Source: Nocardia jinanensis (GTDB taxonomy: Bacteria; Actinomycetota; Actinomycetes; Mycobacteriales; Mycobacteriaceae). From it: a stretch of 64,000 bases of DNA. Both the position numbers and the translations under genes were made by a program. The stretch is from NCBI RefSeq assembly GCF_014645735.1, contig NZ_BMMH01000006.1, positions 62,001 through 126,000 on the forward strand, given 5' to 3'. The notes under the pieces were generated by a model. It had not been told where the DNA came from. It ran no database searches and saw only the letters and a list, made by a program, of their open reading frames with translations. This document shows, one piece after another, positions 61,139-64,000 of this stretch; the first letter of the stretch is position 1; each line of letters starts with the position of its first letter.

Positions 61139-62209
61139 GTGGATTTCGCATTGAGCGACGAGCAGGAAGTTCTTGCCGCCGGCGAGCGCGCCTGGCTGGC
61201 CAAGCACGACCCCCTCGCCGCACGCCGGCCGACCATCGACGCGGGCCCGGCCAGAGTCCCCGGCAGCGCCGCGAAACACCTCGTGGAGTCGGGACTGATC
61301 GGCCTGCTGACCAGTGATATGGGCGGTACCCATGTCGACCTTGCCGTGCTCGTCGCCGAACACGGCAGAGCGGGCAGCACCGTACCGCTCGCCGAACTGG
61401 CGCTGGCCACCGCCGAGCTGGACAAGCTCGACCATTCCCTCACAGCGCTCGCCGAGGCCAACGCCGGCGGTGCCGAATCCATCCCGCTTGTTCTCGCCTC
61501 GGATGACGGCGCCCCACTGACTGCCGAGATCAGCGGCGCCGAGCTGCGGGTCAATGGCGTCACCGCACCCGCCACCGCACTGCTCGACGCCACCGGATAC
61601 CTGGTCGCCACAATCTCTTCGACGGGTACGGAGATTCTCGCCCACGTGCCGAGCGGGAGCGCGGGCGTCACGCTTCGCACTCGCGAAACACTCGACCTCA
61701 CCAGGTCCTGGTCCGTTCTCGAACTCGACCTGACGGTGCCTGCCGATCGGTGGACTGCCGTACCGGACGGCACTCTTGCCTACCTGGACGACGCCCTCGC
61801 CTTCTACCGGAAAATGGACGCGTTGGGCGCCGCCGAACGGCTCCTGGAGCAGACGGTCGAGTACGCCGGTCAGCGCACCCAGTTCGGTCAGCCCATCGGG
61901 AGTTTCCAGGCCGTCAAGCACCACTGCGCGAATATGGCGCTGCAGACCGAGGCATCCCGGGCGGCGCTATGGGCCGCAGCCGTCGCGCTCGACGACACCG
62001 ACTCGGGCCGCCGTGCCGCGGCCGTGTCCGCGGCGGCGGCTTACGCGGGAGAGGCGACCAGCACCATCGCCTCCACCGCCCTGCAGGTACACGGCGGCAT
62101 CGGGTTCACCTGGGAGCACGACCTGCACCTGCTGACCCGCCGGATCAAGGTGGACGAGTTGTTGAACGGCTCGGTGAGCCTGCACCGCAGGCGGCTCGCC
62201 CGGCAATGA
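61139..62209 (+). CDS. Acyl-CoA dehydrogenase, partner-subunit type
   Basis: A 356-residue acyl-CoA dehydrogenase-fold protein of the partner-subunit type. The middle is short and divergent. The C-terminus has QTVEYAGQRTQFGQPIGSFQ and QVHGGIGFTWEHDLHLLTRR, which marks the FadE29-like subunit that binds FAD poorly or lacks the catalytic base. It should need a catalytic partner, plausibly the dehydrogenase at 63341. The GTG at 61139 is chosen because AAAGGAG lies five bases upstream; a TTG at 61124 would place that site inside the gene. Confidence 0.88.
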   Translation: MDFALSDEQEVLAAGERAWLAKHDPLAARRPTIDAGPARVPGSAAKHLVESGLIGLLTSDMGGTHVDLAVLVAEHGRAGSTVPLAELALATAELDKLDHSLTALAEANAGGAESIPLVLASDDGAPLTAEISGAELRVNGVTAPATALLDATGYLVATISSTGTEILAHVPSGSAGVTLRTRETLDLTRSWSVLELDLTVPADRWTAVPDGTLAYLDDALAFYRKMDALGAAERLLEQTVEYAGQRTQFGQPIGSFQAVKHHCANMALQTEASRAALWAAAVALDDTDSGRRAAAVSAAAAYAGEATSTIASTALQVHGGIGFTWEHDLHLLTRRIKVDELLNGSVSLHRRRLARQ

Positions 62210-63237
62210 AGATCGATCTGCCCCTCTCCTCCCCCACCGGAGCCCTCGCCGATGTCGCCGCCATGGCCGACGAAGCGGAGTCGAGCGGGTTCGACGGCGT
62301 CTCCTACAGCGAGGTCGTCTCGGATCCGCTGCTCCATCTGACCATCGCCGCCGGCGTGACCGAACGCGTGGACCTGTTGACCAATATCGTGGTCGCCTTC
62401 GCCCGCTCTCCGATGACCCTGGCCGTCCAGGCCCGCGCGTTACAGGATTACAGCGGTGGACGGCTCGTTCTCGGCCTCGGCACCCAGATCAAACCGCATA
62501 TCGAGCGGCGGTTCTCGATGCCGTGGAGCGCGCCGGCCCCGCGGATGGCCGAATTCATTTCCGCGATGCGGGCGATCTGGGACGCCTGGGCGACCGGCGA
62601 GAAGCTCGACTTCCGGGGCGACTTCTACACCCACACGCTGATGACACCCATGTTCACGCCGCCGACCGTCTTTCCGGCACCCCGGGTGCTGCTGGCGGGA
62701 GTCGGCGCGAAGATGGCCGAAACCGCAGGCAGAGTAGCCGATGGGATACTGCTGCACCCCTTTTCGACGGACCGTTACCTGCGCGAGGTGACCGTGCCCG
62801 CTCTCACGAAGGGACGCGGCACACCCGGCGCCCCCGAAACCTCACCGGAGATCGTCAGCTCGGCGTTCGTCGCCACCGGGAACACCGAGGAGGAGCTGGC
62901 CGCATCGGTGACCGCGGTGCGGCGGCAGATCGCGTTCTACGCGTCGACTCCGGCGTACCGGGTGGTGCTCGACCTGCACGGAATCGGCGAACTCGGCGAG
63001 GAATTGACCACCCTGTCGAAAAGCGATCGGGCCGGCAAATGGTCGGAGATGGGAACTCTCATCGACGACGAGATCCTGGAGCTGTTCGCCGTGGTCGGTC
63101 CCCCCGCAGAGGCGGCAGCAGCGCTGCGGGCCCGGGCCGGCGAGGTCGTCACCCGGTACGAGATCAACAATATCGGCGTGCAAACCCCGAGCCTGCAGCG
63201 CGAACTCGCCAGGGCATTGAAGGGCACTGCGGCCTGA
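62206..63237 (+). CDS. LLM class flavin/F420-dependent oxidoreductase
   Basis: A 343-residue luciferase-like monooxygenase fold. It begins MKIDLPLSSPTGALADV, with LLTNIVVAFARSPMTLAVQA, LQDYSGGRLVLGLGTQIKP and GVGAKMAETAGRVADGILLH. The TIGR-type LLM pattern with coenzyme F420 is common in this order of bacteria, but FMN cannot be excluded. It overlaps the dehydrogenase partner subunit by ATGA. A reductase or monooxygenase step on the pathway compound is likely. Confidence 0.87.
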   Translation: MKIDLPLSSPTGALADVAAMADEAESSGFDGVSYSEVVSDPLLHLTIAAGVTERVDLLTNIVVAFARSPMTLAVQARALQDYSGGRLVLGLGTQIKPHIERRFSMPWSAPAPRMAEFISAMRAIWDAWATGEKLDFRGDFYTHTLMTPMFTPPTVFPAPRVLLAGVGAKMAETAGRVADGILLHPFSTDRYLREVTVPALTKGRGTPGAPETSPEIVSSAFVATGNTEEELAASVTAVRRQIAFYASTPAYRVVLDLHGIGELGEELTTLSKSDRAGKWSEMGTLIDDEILELFAVVGPPAEAAAALRARAGEVVTRYEINNIGVQTPSLQRELARALKGTAA

Positions 63238-63298
63238 TCCGTCACCCATCGGCGGTACGCCGGGTGTCAGGCCGACCAGCGTCGGCGCGACGGTGTGA

Positions 63299-63330
63299 CG
63301 GCGCGCGGGTGAGAGCGAAGCCGCGCGCCG
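63299..63330. terminator. Hairpin between convergent LLM and dehydrogenase genes
   Basis: CGGCGCGCGG (63299-63308) pairs with CCGCGCGCCG (63321-63330) over a 12-base loop, between two convergent genes. It probably ends both transcripts. Confidence 0.65.
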
Positions 63331-63340
63331 GTCCGGCCAC

Positions 63341-64000
63341 TCAGCGCGGCATCTTCAATCCGCGTTCGGCGATGATGTTGCGCATGATCTCGGAGCTACC
63401 GCCCGCGATCGTGAACGCGCGGGCGTAGAGGAATTCGTCCTGCCACCGGCCGCTGTCCACGGCACCGCTGTCACCTTCGACCAGGATGCCCGCTTCGCCG
63501 CTCAGTTCCAGTGCGAAGCGCGCGATCTCCACACCGATCTCACTGAACATCAGTTTGGCCATCGGCGCGTCCTGCACCCGCTCGGTGCCGCGTGACCATC
63601 GGCTGATGTTGGCGTATACCAGCGCGGACAGCGCCTCGACTGCCGCAGTCAACTTGCCCAGCGTCTCCTGGACCGCACCGTCTTCGATGGCCGGGCGCCC
63701 GCCGCGGGTCATCTTCTGCGCGAGGTCCTTCAGCGCGTCCACGTTCTGCCGCAATCGGACCACACTCGTCGCGACGCCGCTGCGCTCGTGCCCGAGGCTC
63801 GAATTGGCGATCGCCCAGCCCGCGTTCAGCTCACCGATCAGGGCGTCGGCGGGCAGTTCGACGTTGTCGAGGAACACCTCGTTGAAGTCCGATGTACCGG
63901 TCATCTCGCGCAGCGGCCGCACGTCGACACCGGGCAGGCTCATATCGACGACGAAGGCACTGATGCCCTTGTGCTTCGGCGCGTCCGGGTCGGTGCGGGC
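63341..64000 (-). CDS. Acyl-CoA dehydrogenase, catalytic-type (5' end outside window)
   Basis: The C-terminal 219 residues of an acyl-CoA dehydrogenase that runs off the right edge. It begins ARTDPDAPKHKGISAFVVDM and contains RPLREMTGTSDFNEVFLD, the long helices of the C-terminal domain, and FTIAGGSSEIMRNIIAERGL at the end. GGSSEIMRN is the form seen in the catalytic FadE28-like subunits of heterotetramers. Its neighbour at 61139 has the partner-subunit pattern, so the two may form one enzyme. The start and FAD-binding first half are not visible. Confidence 0.88.
   Translation of the reverse strand, partial: ARTDPDAPKHKGISAFVVDMSLPGVDVRPLREMTGTSDFNEVFLDNVELPADALIGELNAGWAIANSSLGHERSGVATSVVRLRQNVDALKDLAQKMTRGGRPAIEDGAVQETLGKLTAAVEALSALVYANISRWSRGTERVQDAPMAKLMFSEIGVEIARFALELSGEAGILVEGDSGAVDSGRWQDEFLYARAFTIAGGSSEIMRNIIAERGLKMPR

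Overview
The window is high-GC actinobacterial DNA, most likely from Nocardia, Rhodococcus or a close relative in the Mycobacteriales. The evidence is a complete mce lipid-import operon with paired YrbE permeases, many TetR regulators, a large set of FadE-type acyl-CoA dehydrogenases and crotonases, an LLM (F420-type) oxidoreductase, and many four-base ATGA or GTGA gene overlaps. Species cannot be named from this sequence. No rRNA, tRNA, CRISPR array, insertion sequence or phage gene was seen.

Layout. 1-4.4 kb: a frameshifted dienoyl-CoA-reductase-like SDR, then a SnoaL-like protein, a Rieske dioxygenase alpha subunit (frameshifted at a run of eight G) and beta subunit, and a quinone-oxidoreductase-like enzyme. 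4.4-5.7 kb: a PAS-GGDEF diguanylate cyclase. 6.0-16.5 kb: one minus-strand mce operon, yrbEA-yrbEB-mceABCDEF plus two Mce-associated membrane proteins, the last with an RDD-like domain; the MceG ATPase is not here. 17-21.7 kb: TetR/DoxX, a thioesterase, a small CxCG protein, an amidohydrolase, another TetR and a SnoaL-like protein. 21.8-25.7 kb: a regulator with both an XRE and a TetR DNA-binding domain, divergent from an acyl-CoA dehydrogenase/phosphotransferase pair, then a TetR. 25.7-26.8 kb: remnants of a CoA ligase and of an oligopeptide ABC transporter.

26.8-64 kb is a large CoA-thioester catabolic island. It holds six crotonases, three complete CoA ligases, a two-domain acyl-CoA dehydrogenase and three others, a thiolase, two nitronate-monooxygenase-family flavoproteins, an aldo/keto reductase, three hotdog-fold thioesterases in a row, an alpha/beta hydrolase, SDRs, a P450-ferredoxin-reductase set, and a branched-chain-amino-acid-type (Liv) ABC importer in which two permeases and one ATPase are fused in a single 921-residue protein. 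Together they suggest uptake, activation by CoA, hydroxylation and beta-oxidation-like breakdown of one or more hydrophobic acids. The substrate cannot be told from sequence.

Across the island the operon heads and divergent promoters carry related AT-rich palindromes (ACATAG...CTATGT and ACCTAG/GTTAAC types), a sign of one shared regulon. Perfect GC-rich hairpins close several units.
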